Source of the DNA: Hygrocybe punicea
Taxonomy: Eukaryota > Basidiomycota > Agaricomycetes > Agaricales > Hygrophoraceae
Assembly (NCBI GenBank): GCA_963556145.1
Contig: OY744471.1
Location: forward strand, 1,791,590-1,855,589
Direction of reading: 5' to 3'
Length of the DNA: 64,000 nucleotides
The position numbers and the translations under genes were made by a program. This document shows positions 1 through 12,600 of the stretch, one piece after another. The notes under the pieces are model-generated. The model searched no databases. It was given only the letters and a program-made list of their open reading frames with translations, and was not told the DNA's origin. How positions within the stretch are numbered: position 1 is the first letter of the stretch; each line of letters starts with the position of its first letter.

Positions 1-898
1 TGTAGAGGGTCGACGTCCCTCTGAGTCCGTATCATCAATATATCACGAATCCGGACCAACCCATTGCCGCCATTCGACTTGCATTCGAACCCGACGTAAC
101 CCGACGTGACGTGACGTGATGTGACCCGACGTGACCGACGTAACCCGACACATGCCACTTTGTGATGGCCGCTTTTGTGCTAAATCCGGCAGCCTCAAAC
201 CCCTCCGAGTTCCAATTCCAGGAGATGGATCTCTTCGGACTCAATCCCCGACTTCGGATTTACTTTATTTATGCATCCCCTCGTCCTCTCGGAGATATGT
301 AGGACTTTCTAGATCTTTTCCTTGCATATTCGTTTTCCCCTCCATTTCCTGTCTTCGTTGCTTTGCAACCCCCCTTTCCACATCCCCATTCCAACCTTTC
401 TTTGTAGCTTACCATCGGCTGAAGTAGACATGTCCGAAAGTAGATTACTGTTTCCTGTACTATAAATACAGTCCCCGACGACCGTACAAAATAACATACC
501 CTTAGTCCCCATTCCCCTTTAGTCAGAATCGTCTTTTAATCCCTTTAAATGCTCGTCCATGTAGATCCTTAGCTTTTTATAGTCCACTTCGTCGTCTTTA
601 TCATTGTTCCCATATATTCGTTCATCGTTTCCGACCCGACCCGACCCGACCCGCCGTACCCAACATCGTCGGCATCGTCGGGTTCTTTATTATTTGTCCG
701 TTTTCACTCTGTTCATCGCCGGCTTCATCGTTATTAGTCCAGTTTTACGCGGCGGCTTTACTTTTACTAACATTCCCTTCTTTTTACTTCTATTCCCGAC
801 ACTGATTTATCCAGTCACTTCTACGCTGACACCCACAGGTTAGGATCTTTATATATTTCTTTATATAGTTCCGAAGCCACCAAGAACCCGCATCTACA
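1..898 (+). mobile_element. Ty3-type LTR, solo or terminal copy
   Basis: The segment starts TGTAGAGGGTC at base 1 and ends ATCTACA at 898. It follows the same plan as the LTRs at 27844 and 36855 (same first 11 bases, a TATA-like stretch near 462, and the shared tail around the word GGTTAGGATC), but it is clearly diverged from them. GACGTGAC-like short repeats lie near 95-150. What follows (899 onward) is a LINE body, so this is the right-hand end of an insertion into that LINE. No second LTR or duplicated target can be checked because the window starts exactly at the LTR start. Confidence 0.8.
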
Positions 899-1327
899 CC
901 GGCACTGCATAATTCAATTTCCCTGCTTTTTGAGTACCGGCATTTCCGTTGCTGCCCATTGTTCTGGGTATATCTTGAGTGTGAACGTAGCCCAGAATAT
1001 TGGGCCCAGGAATGGCACTATCATTTCACGAGCCTGTATGAAAACCGCATTAGGGATTGTGCCCGCCCTTGTTGCTTTTTTGGGTTTCATTCTTCGGATT
1101 GCCTGGTGTATTTGTTCATCGGTGATTAGTTCGAAATCCCACGCAGGTGGGGGGTATTCTGGCTGCGCTGGGACTGAAGTTGTCAGCGGTTTAGCAGGGA
1201 AGAACGTTTCATAGAACCATTTGCTTTTCTCCTCATTGCTCACTGCCTCCCTTGTTTTGCCAGTGGTTGTGCTTGTCTCTCTAAGCGTCGGAATTCTCAC
1301 CCTTCCTCCATCAGACGCCGGTCCCGT
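899..1327 (-). pseudogene. LINE fragment, start of the reverse transcriptase domain
   Basis: The minus strand encodes residues typical of the linker and first RT motifs of fungal Tad-like LINEs: a GPASDGGRVRIPTL start, a SKWFYETFF stretch, then a block ending PVLKKQGN. A frameshift follows this point (the NYAVP continuation lies in another frame), and the copy is then cut by the LTR at 1-898. Its upstream continuation is at 18801-19102. Removing 1328-18800 plus one copy of the target duplication CCGT (1324-1327 and 18801-18804) rejoins the reading frame without change, so both pieces belong to one LINE. Confidence 0.8.
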
Positions 1328-2160
1328 TGATACGCAGCGCACGTCCCTAAGCACGGAAACCCTCTATTGGACCTATTCTAGCTTCGACATGCTGCGATTC
1401 ACTGCGATTTATTGCGAAACATCCCGATTTATATGTATCTCCATTGCGATGCGACAGCGCGATGCGCGCGATACAGGCGATAATTTGACATTACGGCGAT
1501 TTTCTTCGGAGTGCTTCGGCCCCCTTCGGAAACATATTTCGAGCCTCTCCGACATCATCCACGCTTGTACCGTTCACCCTATTCCATTCCGATTCCGTTC
1601 CGGTTCCAGGGAAGTCTTTATGCGACATGTTTCACTTATTTCAAACATTATAGCTCCTATCCTCTAGATATTTTGGAAATTGCTTCGCATGGTGTTATAC
1701 CCTTTGTTTCAGTTCCATTTCATTCCTATTGCACCATAGTTCCGTCATGCACCATCTATTTGTCTTGCCTTCTTCACCCTTTATTGTCCTAACAACCAAC
1801 TTCGCATAAATACCCCCTATAGTTTACATACTAGAGAGACGTCTTGTATACCCCCGATTCCAGTCTATCATATCACCTCTTTACTGCGCTGTCCATGTGA
1901 TAGCTCCGCTATGCTCTATTAAACTTTGCATTCCTTCTATAAAGTGCTACGTATACGCCAAAAACATCGCCGACTGTTTCGCACACGCCGCACACATCGC
2001 GCACATCGCGCACATCGGAAACATCATCGCCACTATCCAGAGCACCTCTGAGTATTTTTTACTAACCTTTTGGATTGAGATTGAACCCCTCAGAATTTGT
2101 ACAGCACTGTGGTAGAGTTGGTATTTGATTCCGTTCACACTACCGCAGTGCACCCTTTCA
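1328..2160 (+). repeat. Left LTR-like segment of element 1
   Basis: It opens with TGATACGCAG, the same ten bases as the LTR at 17620, and closes with CCCTTTCA, the same end as the whole insertion at 18800. The length (833 bp) is close to the 821-bp LTR at 17620-18440. Between the ends the two share only short words, so this is a related but distinct or very old LTR. It runs straight into gag coding sequence at 2161, with no primer-binding site. Confidence 0.5.
2043..2160 (+). repeat. 118-bp direct repeat, left copy
   Basis: Nearly identical to 18686-18800. Differences are one T in a T run, one C/T change near the middle and a 2-bp indel near the end. The two copies bracket the permuted gag-pol-LTR-gag block, so they mark the recombination or insertion that produced it. 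Neither copy keeps an open gag frame throughout. Confidence 0.8.
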
Positions 2161-3872
2161 TTTTGGACCCCTATCCGCTACATGAAATCCAAGCGGCAGC
2201 GCAGTTCGTTCTTCATGGTACCGGTCCCACGAACGCGCCTAAGGAAGGTAAACCAACGTCCACGACCTCTTCCGAGTCTTCTTCGATCAAACGGGACGAT
2301 GTCACACTCATCGTCGATACTGTGGTCCAAGCGGTAAATAAAATTATGGATCCGCACGCGTCTAAAAGCTCTGCGCCATGCTCCCATACCTCCCATACCG
2401 CTGCTCATGCGCCCCCTACGAGAACGACTCAGTCCGAGACAGCGGCGAATGGCAATTGCCACTTCTGCAACCTACCCGGTCAATTTAGGCCGAACTGCCC
2501 ACATGTGATTGAATATATCAATGCTGGATGCATCCGAGAAAATATCAACAAGAAAATCGTTCTACCCTCTGGCGCTTTCTGTCCGCGCCAATTACCCGGC
2601 AATTCTATGAAGGAGCGCATCGATGAATGGCATCATCGCAATCCCGGTCAATTAGCTGCGATGCAACAAACCAGTACCAACAATGTCGGTCAAATGATGT
2701 ATAGCGTATCTCCTGCAGTTCACGCTAGCGTCCTGGCGTCGGCGATGAGCTCTAACGACTTGCGCATTGAAGAACTGGAGCGCGAACTATTCGTGCTTAA
2801 AAAGGTAAAATTTGATGGTGTAGAGATTTCTCGTCAGCGCAAACCTGTCCCGTCTACCACCGGTTTACATCGTCCATGCGCTCAGCCCGCGCCTGATCAA
2901 TCAACCGCGCAACAAGCCCCTTTGCCTGCGACACCCGCTCCTACCGCAGAACCGCCCATCCATCCCTTCGCATCCGCACCGGAAACCGCGTACCGCCCGC
3001 CACACGAACGTAATTTTGCAGGTCCACCGTTAAAACAATCTAAGGATAAAGAACCCGCGTATCGCACTCAAGCCCCTATCCAGGACTCTAAGATTATTAG
3101 TGAGGTTTACTCGCGCTCTATGGCGGCTCCCTGTGTCACGCTCACACCAATGGAATTGTTCTCAATTTCTCCGGACTGTTGTTCGAAACTTCGCGATGAT
3201 ATTACGCCCAAGCGAGTCCAACCTCCTGGCACATCGCCGGTAAAAGTTAACATCTTCGCCGACGACCCACTTCCTTTTGCGTCATGCGAGAACACTTGCA
3301 AAAATGCCTCCGCTGAACCGCAACCCATCATTGTTCCCGACCCGTATGAGACCTACCTCATGAGTCTCTCACCGGGCGAAATTCCTGAAATCCTTACCGT
3401 CGCAAAAGAATCGCACGCTCTACACACCGTACATTTACTCGTCGACGGACAAGAACAAGTCGGTAGCATCATTGACCCTGGTTCTCAGATTGTCGCAATG
3501 TCGGAAGACGTCTGCCATCAGTTTAGCCTTCCCTACGACCCGGCGATTCGTCTCAATATGCAGTCGGCGAATGGTTCGATTGATCAGTCCCTGGGTCTCG
3601 CGCGGAATGTTCCTTGTAAAATTGGCGACATCACGCTTTTCCTTCAAATGCATGTCATCCGTGACCCCGCGTACCATATTCTCCTGGGACGACCGTTCGA
3701 CGTACTAACGGAAAGCGTTGTCAAGAATTACCGCAACGAAGACCAGACAATTACGATACGCGATCCAAATTCAAACAGATCGGCGACAATTCCAACATAC
3801 CCTCGAAGCGAAGCACGACGGCACGGCGTACCCCTACACTTGTCCTCGGTTTTTATCAACAAGGGGAACTGA
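2161..3872 (+). pseudogene. Ty3 gag-protease polyprotein, N-terminus missing
   Basis: The frame is open from about 2085 (no ATG; the first plausible gag homology starts at the DPYPLHEI stretch near 2165) to a TGA at 3870-3872. It matches the C-terminal gag of the element at 27844: a nucleocapsid-like knuckle, an LPSG segment, and an aspartic protease core at about 3470 where the active-site triplet is D-P-G rather than D-S/T-G. The zinc knuckle (about 2455-2500) reads C-x2-C-x4-Q-x4-C, so the usual histidine is replaced by glutamine. Upstream gag codons are found only at 18463-18685. Gag would form the particle and the protease would mature it; this copy is probably inactive. Confidence 0.75.
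3848..3854 (+). other. Candidate -1 ribosomal frameshift site, gag-pro to pol (element 1)
   Basis: The heptamer reads G-GTT-TTT in the gag frame, 15 bases upstream of the gag stop at 3870. The pol frame is the -1 frame and is open across it, so a single backward slip joins gag-pro to pol. The element at 27844 has GGATTTT and the one at 60004 has GGAAAAA in the matching place. No structure downstream was computed. Confidence 0.5.
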
Positions 3873-4312
3873 GCGCACTAGATGACGGAGACATCGCGCT
3901 AGTAATAGTGCACGACGAACATACCAATGCTACATACATTGAATCTTATACCCATTTAGCGGACTCATCATCTTCGTCTACAGTTCCCCACATCTATCTT
4001 TCCGCCTGCGATTTTCCTAATGGTTCCCCGTCTACTCCAGTATGCTCAACCTCTGTTTCTCCTTCGTCGACAGATCCCTTGTCATCCTTTTCCTATTCAG
4101 CTTCATCCGTGTTTCCTTCTACACTATCAGATGATTTCGCTAGCGTTTTTGCCACCCAAAAGAAAGTCTACAAGCCCGTTGCTCGCAAGGTCAAGCCTGT
4201 CATCACTGAACTCCCCGACAAATTCCATATAAAACGCAAAATCACTGGCGATCCACTTGCCGAACTTCCTGACCTCGATCCGAATCCTCCACCTTTCGTC
4301 CCCACAGACCGC
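3855..4312 (+). pseudogene. Ty3 pol, N-terminal segment (element 1)
   Basis: This is the -1 frame after the candidate slip site. It starts with a serine-rich low-complexity linker and reaches the conserved ITGDPLAELP block just before RT, matching the element-2 pol at about 31900. The frame is interrupted at 4312 by the DNA element. Deleting 4313-12717 and one copy of the 7-bp duplication restores ...PTDR joined to YMQERRDAF..., exactly where element 2 has GTRYTQERHDAM, so the pol gene was intact across this point before the insertion. Confidence 0.8.
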
Positions 4313-6430
4313 CAGTAGACCCAGTCGTTTTGGTTAACCCAATCGCAGATATAGTTGCAAAAGGTAGGTACACATAGCGCAGTTGCTTGCTGGGGGGGTA
4401 GGTTAACCCAAGAGACAGCTCTTGCTGGGGAAATGTGGGGTGGTAGGTTGACCCAGGTACAGCTCTTGCTGGTCAAGGGTGGCAGGGTGGGTCAACCCAG
4501 TGTCAGCTCTGCCATGGGGTAGGTTAACCCAGGACAGCTATTCTGGGAAGGTTGGGTTGACCCAGGTCCAGCTGTGCAAGCAACGTGGGTTGACCTGGGT
4601 TGACCGTGGACCAGCTCTTGCTGCAGGCTTGGGTTGACCTGGGTCCAGCTGTTGCTGCAGCACTGGGTTGACCCAGGCCCAGCACTTCCTGCAGGGTGGG
4701 GTGGCTGGGGTCCAGGTATTGCTGCAGCACCGGGTTTACCAGGGTTCAGCTATTGCTGCAGCACTGGGTTGACCGGGGTCCAGATATTGCTGTGGCACCA
4801 GGTTGACCCAGATCCAGCACTTGCTGCAGGGCTTGGGTTGACCTGGGTCCAGCTATTGCTGCAGCACTGGTTGATCTGGTTCCAGCACTTGCTTTGGGGC
4901 TTGGGTTGACCCGGGTCCAGCTCTCCCTACAGGCTTGGGTTGACCGGGGTCCAGCTATTGCTGCAGCACTGGGTTGACCAGGGTTCAGGTATTGCTGCAG
5001 CACTGGGTTGACCGGGGTCCAGCTATTGCTGCAGGACCGGGTTGACCTGGGTCCAGCACTTGCTGCGGGGCTTGGGTTGACCCAGGTCCAGCTCTTCCTG
5101 CAGGCTTGGGTTGACCTGAGTCCAGCTATTGCTGCAGCACTGGGTTGACCGGGGTCCAGATATTGCTGCAACACCGGGTTGACCTGGATCCAGCACTCGC
5201 TGCAGGGCTGGGGTTGACCCAGGTCCAGCTCTTCCTGCAGGCTTGGGTTGACCTGGGTCCAGCTATTGCTGCAGCACTGGGTTGACCGGGGTCCAGATAT
5301 TGCTGCAACACCGGGTTGACCTGGATCCAGCACTCGCTGCAGGGCTGGGGTTGACTGGGGTCTAGATATTGCTGCAGCACTGGGTTGACCTTGGTCCAGC
5401 ACTTGCTGCAGCACTGGGTTGACCGGGGTCCAGCACTTGCTGCAGCACTGGGTTGACCAGGGTTCAGCTATTGCTGCAGCACCAGGTTGACTGGGGTCCA
5501 GCACTTGCTGCGGGGGTTGGGTTGACCCAGGTCTGGCTCTTCCTGCAGGCTTGGGTTGACCTGGGTCCAGCTATTGCTGCAGCACTGGGTTGACCGGGGT
5601 CCAGATATTGCTGCAACACCGGGTTGACCTGGATCCAGCACTCGCTGCAGGGCTGGGGTTGACCCAGGTCCAGCTCTTCCTGCAGGCTTGGGTTGACCTG
5701 GGTCCAGCTATTGCTGCAGCACTGGGTTGACCAGGGTTCAGGTATTGCTGCAGCACTGGGTTGACCTGGGTCCAGCACTTGCTGCAGCACAGGGTTGACC
5801 AGGGTCCAGCACTTGCTGCAGCACAGGGTTGACCTGGGTCCAGCTATTGCTGCTGCACCGGGTTGACCGGGGTCCAGATATTGCTGCAGCACTGGGTTGA
5901 CCCAGATCCAGCACTCGCTGCCGGGCTGGGGTTGACCAGGGTCTAGATATTGCTGCAGCACCAGGTTGACCGGGGTCCAGCACTTGCTGCGGGGCTTGGG
6001 TTGACCCAGGTCCCACTCTTCCTGCAGGCTTGGGTTGACCGGGCTCCAGCTATTGCTGCAGCACTGGGTTGACCTGGGTCCAGCACTTGCTGCAGGGCTT
6101 GTGTTGACCAGGGTCCAGCTCTTGCTGCAGCACTTTGTTGACCCACATCCAGCACTCACTGTAGGGTAGGTTGATTGGGGTCCAGCCTGTCCTGTAGCAT
6201 TGCATTGACCCCAGACCCACCCATGTCGCAGGTTTGGATTCATGAGGGTCTGGCCATTGCTCCAGCATTGGGTTGACATGGCCCTGCTCTTGCTGCAGAA
6301 TAAGGTTGACCCTGGCCCAGCTCTCACTGCAGGATTAGGTTGACCAGGATCCCGCTTTTGCTTTGACACGGGCTCAGCCACATCCCACTCTGCCTGCATG
6401 TATTTAATGTTGACAACATTGCCAGAGCTC
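4313..6430 (+). repeat. Left arm: array of 34-bp repeats with palindromic GGTTGACC core
   Basis: From about 4550 inward the sequence is a tandem array with a 34-bp period. Each unit carries GGGTTGACC, a GTCCAGC word and a TGCTGCAGCA word. The outer part uses GGTTAACC instead. Because 34 is not a multiple of 3 and the unit lacks stops, several frames stay open on both strands for hundreds of codons; I regard those as artefacts. By length, about 55-60 units fit here. Confidence 0.9.
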
Positions 6431-7083
6431 ACAACAACTCAAGCCAATATTTATTCAGAAAATGCAATATCCGGTAATGAAAATGTCTCAGTTTCTTCAA
6501 ATGTAATATAATTTCAAATGCAATAATTCAAAGCACAGATAATACCAAAATTACAACATTCTTATTTTGAAAATGCACAATCTCTCACTCTTAGCTTTAT
6601 CTCTCACATGAGCTACTTATTCCCAAACAAAATTTATATATATAACAACCAGAAATTACCCCACTTGGAATTTTGTGCCTTTTTTATTTAATATTACTCA
6701 AATCTCAATTGGAATCAGTACACAAACACTCACTATTACTTAGAATGGACATATCAAATTAATTATTATTTTATCCAAATACATAATTAAATAATAAAGG
6801 GGTTGGGGGGGAGGAAGGTAGGTGTGAGTGGGACTGGGACTGGGACTGGGACTGGGACTGGAAGTGGGTGTGGGTGTGGGTGTGGGTATGGGTATGGGTG
6901 TGGGTGTGGGAGAACGGAGTGGGAGTGGGAGTGGGAGAAGGGAGGGTGAAGGGCAGGATGGAAGGGAGGAGGGAGGGGCAGCAGGGAGTGGGAGTGGGAG
7001 AGGCAGAGGAAGAGGGAGGAGACGAGGGCGGAGGGGTGGGATGTACATACCTGTTGCGTTCCCGTTGCCCTCGTCGTCTTCGT

Positions 7084-7690
7084 CTACGTCTCCGCCGTCC
7101 TCGTCCCCGTCGTCCCCGTCCCCGCCGTTCTGGTCCCTGTCGTTCCCGTTCCCGTCGTTCCTCTCGTTGTCGTCATCGTCCTCGTTGTCGTCGTCATCCC
7201 CCGTAGTCCTCGTCGTCCGCTGGATCGTCGTCGTCGTCTCCGTCGTCCTGTCGTCTCTTCGCTGGCCGTCTCCGTCCCCGTCGTCTTCCCTGGCTGGCCG
7301 TCTGTGCCCTCATCGCCTCTGTCCTCGTCGTTGCCTGCCATCCGCCGTTTCGGCCCTTCAGTTTGGCGTTGACGTGACGTGGCGCGGGCAAGCGTGTTGC
7401 GGTCCATTCCCGGCACGGCAATGAGAAAGTTCTACATAAAAACAACAATATTAGCTAGCATAGTAATGGATAATAAATTTGAGAAATCTACTTACCTTCT
7501 ACTTGATTTTGCTGCTGCTGTTTTCGTGGACGCATCGTGGAGTACGCGACGAATCGCCGACGATTGAACGCACGCCGGAGGTTGCCGATTGCCCAAACGG
7601 GTGCGAGTTGCCTTATATGTAAGCATGATCTGACTTTTCTCAATGTTATTGCATAGAGCACAACAACTTTGTAACACATTTAAGACCATG
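7084..7690 (-). CDS. Gene-like segment, left half of palindromic element
   Basis: Unrecognised. The minus strand contains the word ATRTRLGNRQ near 7600, also present in the opposite arm, then a glutamine-rich stretch, a possible intron (GTAAGT donor near 7498) and downstream segments rich in R, T, G and runs of D (RRQDDGDDDDD). Composition is driven by GAC/GTC trinucleotides, which keeps many frames open. What argues for a real transcript is the conserved short peptide and possible intron in inverted copies diverging from a common spacer. It could equally be simple-sequence DNA. Confidence 0.25.
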
Positions 7691-8251
7691 AGGGGATAGA
7701 AGTAGCCTATAACTACATCCTCCCCAAATTTTGTATTTTATTATGGCCTACATAGAGAGATATTTATGATTCATTGATACCTCCCTGCCAATTTCAGACC
7801 CTTAAAGTGCAACTTTACCAATATTGCTCTGAAAAATATGAAAATAATTGTGAAACTACTATGTAAAGTATCTATTGTATTGATGATCAGTGCCTGGCAC
7901 TTGGTGGTCCCAGAAATCTGTTGTAGCCAAGAAATGAAAGGTTCAGAGTAAAGCTGAAGTTTGGACTCGGTTGATGGGTCAGCCACAATGCACAATTCTG
8001 TGCATTTGCTTGGCTGCAACAAAGGTCCTGGTCCACCAACAATCAGGCACTTATGTGTACCACAATGAGTACTTCTTCAAGTACTCCTTAGATTAATTTC
8101 AGATTTTTAAGACAAAGTTAGATCATTAAGGGTCCAATTCTGGCAGAGGAATGGAATAAATGGTGAATAGCTCTTTACGCAGGGCCGAATAAAATACAAA
8201 ATTTGACATGAGGGTAGGTATACTATATTTACATCTTTTGAGGATCTGACT

Positions 8252-8974
8252 TTGGGTATGCATGCATTGTTGTGCATGCCAGAAGATTCAAAAGCTTCAG
8301 CCACACATCCATGTTTGGCAACTCGAACCCGTTTGGGAAATCGGCAACTGCCGGTTGGCTTTCACGCGACTTCAAACGACTCGTTTTCAACAACGCGTCA
8401 ACAACAGGAACGCGTCAACAACAGGAAACGGGTGCAGAAGAGCACCCAAGGTAATGTCTTTTTTGAATTTTTTGTGAGTTGTATGCTAATGTTTATAATG
8501 ATTGCAGCTACACCCACGACAAACACAGGCGAACCCAACACCAGCCCAGAAAACAACGCCACGGCCACCCCAGCAAACAGAACGGATGCCGATGAAAACG
8601 GCCACGGAAACGAGGCCGCGAGGCCGGGTACGAGGATGCGCCAACGACCGAGACAGACGTCCGAGACGACCACAGCGGCAACGACGAGGACAGAGACGAC
8701 GAGGGCAGAGACGGCCAGCCAGGGGACGACGACGGGACGGAGACGGCCAGCGAGAGGACAACAGGACGACGGAGACGACAGGACGAGGGAGACGACGACG
8801 ACGATCCAGCGGACGACGAGGACTACGGGGGATGACGACGACAACGAGGACGATGACGACGACGAGGGGAACGACGGGAACGGGAACGACAGGGTCCGGA
8901 ACGCGGAGACGGGGACGATGGGGACGGGGACGACGGGGACGGGGACGGCGGGGACGGGGACGACGGAGACGTAG
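8252..8974 (+). CDS. Gene-like segment, right half of palindromic element
   Basis: Unrecognised. It carries ATRTRLGNRQ (about 8322), then a repeated motif ending KSTQ, a possible intron starting at GTAATG (8451) and ending TTGCAG (8509), and a Thr/Pro/Asn-rich then Asp-rich tail. The same order appears inverted at 7084-7690. If translated, the product would be a highly charged, disordered protein. No catalytic motif is visible. Confidence is low because the DNA is trinucleotide-rich. Confidence 0.25.
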   Translation: MGMHALLCMPEDSKASATHPCLATRTRLGNRQLPVGFHATSNDSFSTTRQQQERVNNRKRVQKSTQGNVFFEFFVSCMLMFIMIAATPTTNTGEPNTSPENNATATPANRTDADENGHGNEAARPGTRMRQRPRQTSETTTAATTRTETTRAETASQGTTTGRRRPARGQQDDGDDRTRETTTTIQRTTRTTGDDDDNEDDDDDEGNDGNGNDRVRNAETGTMGTGTTGTGTAGTGTTET

Positions 8975-9699
8975 ACGAAGACGACGAGGACGAGGGGAAC
9001 GCAACGGGTACGTACATCCCACTCTCCGCCCACTCCTCCTCCCTCTCCTCCTCCCTCTCCTCCTCCCTCTCCCTCTCCCTCTCCCTCTCCCTCTCCCTCT
9101 CCCTGCTGCCCTTGCCTCCTGCCTTCCCACCTTCCCACTTCTCCCACTCCCACTCCCGTCTCCCACTCCCACCTTCCTCCACTCCCACTCCCACCTTCCT
9201 CCCACTCCACACCCACCTTCCTCCCACTCCACACCCACCTTCCTCCCACACCCACACCCACCTTCCTCCCACACCCACACCCTTCCTCCCAGTCCACACC
9301 CACCTTCCTCTCACCTGCCTCCTGCCCTTTACTATTTAATTATGTATTTTAATAATCATTAAATGTATGTGTCTATTTTAAGTAATAGTAAGGTTATATA
9401 TATTGATTCCAATAGAGAATTGAGCAATATTAAATAGAAAAGCACAATATTCCAAGTGGGGTAATTTCTGGTTTTGCCATAGATTGGCATTGGGGATAAG
9501 TAGCTCCTGTAATGGCTGATGGCTGATAGTAAAAGTAAGATATTGTGCAGTGTCAAAATAATAATTGTGTAATTTTGCTATTCCCTGTGCTGTTAATAAT
9601 TGCATTCAAATTATATTACATCGTACATTTATGTGAAGTACAGATTGAAACATTTTGATTACTTTATATATATGGCAGGTTCTGAATAAATATTGGTTT

Positions 9700-12600
9700 G
9701 AGCTGTTGTGAGCTCTGTCAATGTTGTCAACATTAAATACATGCAGGCAGAGTGGGATGTGGCTGGGCCCATGTCAAAGCAAAAGCGGGCTCCTGGTCAA
9801 CCTAATCCTGCAGTGAGAGCTGGGCCAGGGTCAACCTTATTCTGCAGCAAGAGCAGGGCCATGTCAACCCAATGCTGGAGCAATGGCCAGACCCTCATGA
9901 ATCCAAACCTGCGACATGGGTGGGTCTGGGGTCAATGCAATGCTACAGGACAGGCTGGACCCCAATCAACCTACCCTACAGTGAGTGCTGGATGTGGGTC
10001 AACAAAGTGCTGCAGCAAGAGCTGGACCCTGGTCAACACAAGCCCTGCAGCAAGTGCTGGACCCAGGTCAACCCAGTGCTGCAGCAATAGCTGGAGCCCG
10101 GTCAACCCAAGCCTGCAGGAAGAGTGGGACCTGGGTCAACCCAAGCCCCGCAGCAAGTGCTGGACCCCGGTCAACCTGGTGCTGCAGCAATATCTAGACC
10201 CTGGTCAACCCCAGCCCGGCAGCGAGTGCTGGATCTGGGTCAACCCAGTGCTGCAGCAATATCTGGACCCCGGTCAACCCGGTGCAGCAGCAATAGCTGG
10301 ACCCAGGTCAACCCTGTGCTGCAGCAAGTGCTGGACCCTGGTCAACCCTGTGCTGCAGCAATATCTGGACCCCGGTCAACCCAGTGCTGCAGCAATAGCT
10401 GGAGCCCGGTCAACCCAAGCCTGCAGGAAGAGTGGGACCTGGGTCAACCCAAGCCCCGCAGCAAGTGCTGGACCCCGGTCAACCTGGTGCTGCAGCAATA
10501 TCTAGACCCTGGTCAACCCCAGCCCGGCAGCGAGTGCTGGATCTGGGTCAACCCAGTGCTGCAGCAATATCTGGACCCCGGTCAACCCGGTGCAGCAGCA
10601 ATAGCTGGACCCAGGTCAACCCTGTGCTGCAGCAAGTGCTGGACCCTGGTCAACCCTGTGCTGCAGCAAGTGCTGGACCCTGGTCAACCCAGTGCTGCAG
10701 CAAGTGCTGGACCCAGGTCAACCCAGTGCTGCAGCAAGTGCTGGACCCAGGTCAACCCAGTGCTGCAGCAATATCTGGACCCCGGTCAACCCAGTGCTGC
10801 AGCAATAGCTGGACCCAGGTCAACCCAAGCCTGCAGGAAGAGCTGGACCTGGGTCAACCCCAGCCCTGCAGCGAGTGCTGGATCCAGGTCAACCCGGTGT
10901 TGCAGCAATATCTGGACCCTGGTCAACCCAGTGCTGCAGCAATAGCTGGACCCAGGTCAACCCAAGCCTGCAGGAAGAGCTGGACCTGGGTCAACCCCAG
11001 CCCTGCAGCGAGTGCTGGATCCAGGTCAACCCGGTGCAGCAGCAATAGCTGGACCCAGGTCAACCCTGTGCTGCAGCAAGTGCTGGACCCTGGTCAACCC
11101 TGTGCTGCAGCAATATCTGGACCCCGGTCAACCCAGTGCTGCAGCAATAGCTGGACCCAGGTCAACCCAAGCCTGCAGGAAGAGCTGGACCTGGGTCAAC
11201 CCCAGCCCTGCAGCGAGTGCTGGATCCAGGTCAACCCGGTGCAGCAGCAATAGCTGGACCCAGGTCAACCCTGTGCTGCAGCAAGTGCTGGACCCTGGTC
11301 AACCCTGTGCTGCAGCAATATCTGGACCCCGGTCAACCCAGTGCTGCAGCAATAGCTGGACCCAGGTCAACCCAAGCCTGCAGGAAGAGCTGGACCTGGG
11401 TCAACCCCAGCCCTGCAGCGAGTGCTGGATCCAGGTCAACCCGGTGTTGCAGCAATATCTGGACCCTGGTCAACCCAGTGCTGCAGCAATAGCTGGACCC
11501 AGGTCAACCCAAGCCTGCAGGAAGAGCTGGACCTGGGTCAACCCCAGCCCTGCAGCGAGTGCTGGATCCAGGTCAACCCGGTGTTGCAGCAATATCTGGA
11601 CCCCGGTCAACCCAGTGCTGCAGCAATAGCTGGACCCAGGTCAACCCAAGCCTGCAGGAAGAGCCAGACCTGGGTCAACCCAACCCCCGCAGCAAGTGCT
11701 GGACCCCAGTCAACCTGGTGCTGCAGCAATAGCTGAACCCTGGTCAACCCAGTGCTGCAGCAAGTGCTGGACCCCGGTCAACCCAGTGCTGCAGCAAGTG
11801 CTGGACCAAGGTCAACCCAGTGCTGCAGCAATATCTAGACCCCAGTCAACCCCAGCCCTGCAGCGAGTGCTGGATCTGGGTCAACCCAGTGCTGCAGCAA
11901 TATCTGGACCCCGGTCAACCCAGTGCTGCAGCAATAGCTGGACTCAGGTCAACCCAAGCCTGCAGGAAGAGCTGGACCTGGGTCAACCCAAGCCCCGCAG
12001 CAAGTGCTGGACCCAGGTCAACCCGGTCCTGCAGCAATAGCTGGACCCCGGTCAACCCAGTGCTGCAGCAATACCTGAACCCTGGTCAACCCAGTGCTGC
12101 AGCAATAGCTGGACCCCGGTCAACCCAAGCCTGTAGGGAGAGCTGGACCCGGGTCAACCCAAGCCCCAAAGCAAGTGCTGGAACCAGATCAACCCAGTGC
12201 TGCAGCAATAGCTGGACCCAGGTCAACCCAAGCCCTGCAGCAAGTGCTGGATCTGGGTCAACCTGGTGCCACAGCAATATCTGGACCCCGGTCAACCCAG
12301 TGCTGCAGCAATACCTGGACCCCAGCCACCCCACCCTGCAGGAAGTGCTGGGCCTGGGTCAACCCAGTGCTGCAGCAACAGCTGGACCCAGGTCAACCCA
12401 AGCCTGCAGCAAGAGCTGGTCCACAGTCAACCCAGGTCAACCCACGTTGCTTGCACAGCTGGACCTGGGTCAACCCAACCTTCCCAGAATAGCTGTCCTG
12501 GGTTAACCTACCCCATGGCAGAGCTGACACTGGGTTGACCCACCCTGCCACCATTGACCAGCAAGAGCTGTACCTGGGTCAACCTACCACCCCACATTTC

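Larger units (their letters stand above)
6431..9699. other. Core of the palindromic DNA element
   Basis: AT-rich stretches (6431-6790, 9340-9700) flank purine/pyrimidine-rich simple repeats (GGGACT and GGGTGT at 6825-6920; CCCTCT and CCCACACC at 9040-9320). These surround two diverging gene-like segments (7084-7690 minus, 8252-8974 plus). The two halves are inverted, diverged copies of each other, with a unique spacer at about 7700-8250. That spacer is AT-rich, carries no recognisable gene and could be a shared promoter. Confidence 0.7.

Noticed and set aside
4746..6432. Long open frames on both strands in the repeat arms (also 9708-12506)
   Set aside because: The 34-bp unit has no stop in several frames and is not a multiple of 3, so each frame cycles through all three readings. 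The frames follow the repeat, not coding constraint.
6828..7424. Gly/Arg-rich and Ser/Pro-rich frames in the core of the palindromic element (also 8398-9362)
   Set aside because: Mostly GGGACT, GTC and CCCTCT simple repeats; several overlapping frames on both strands. Only the ATRTRLGNRQ-bearing segments were kept, at low confidence.
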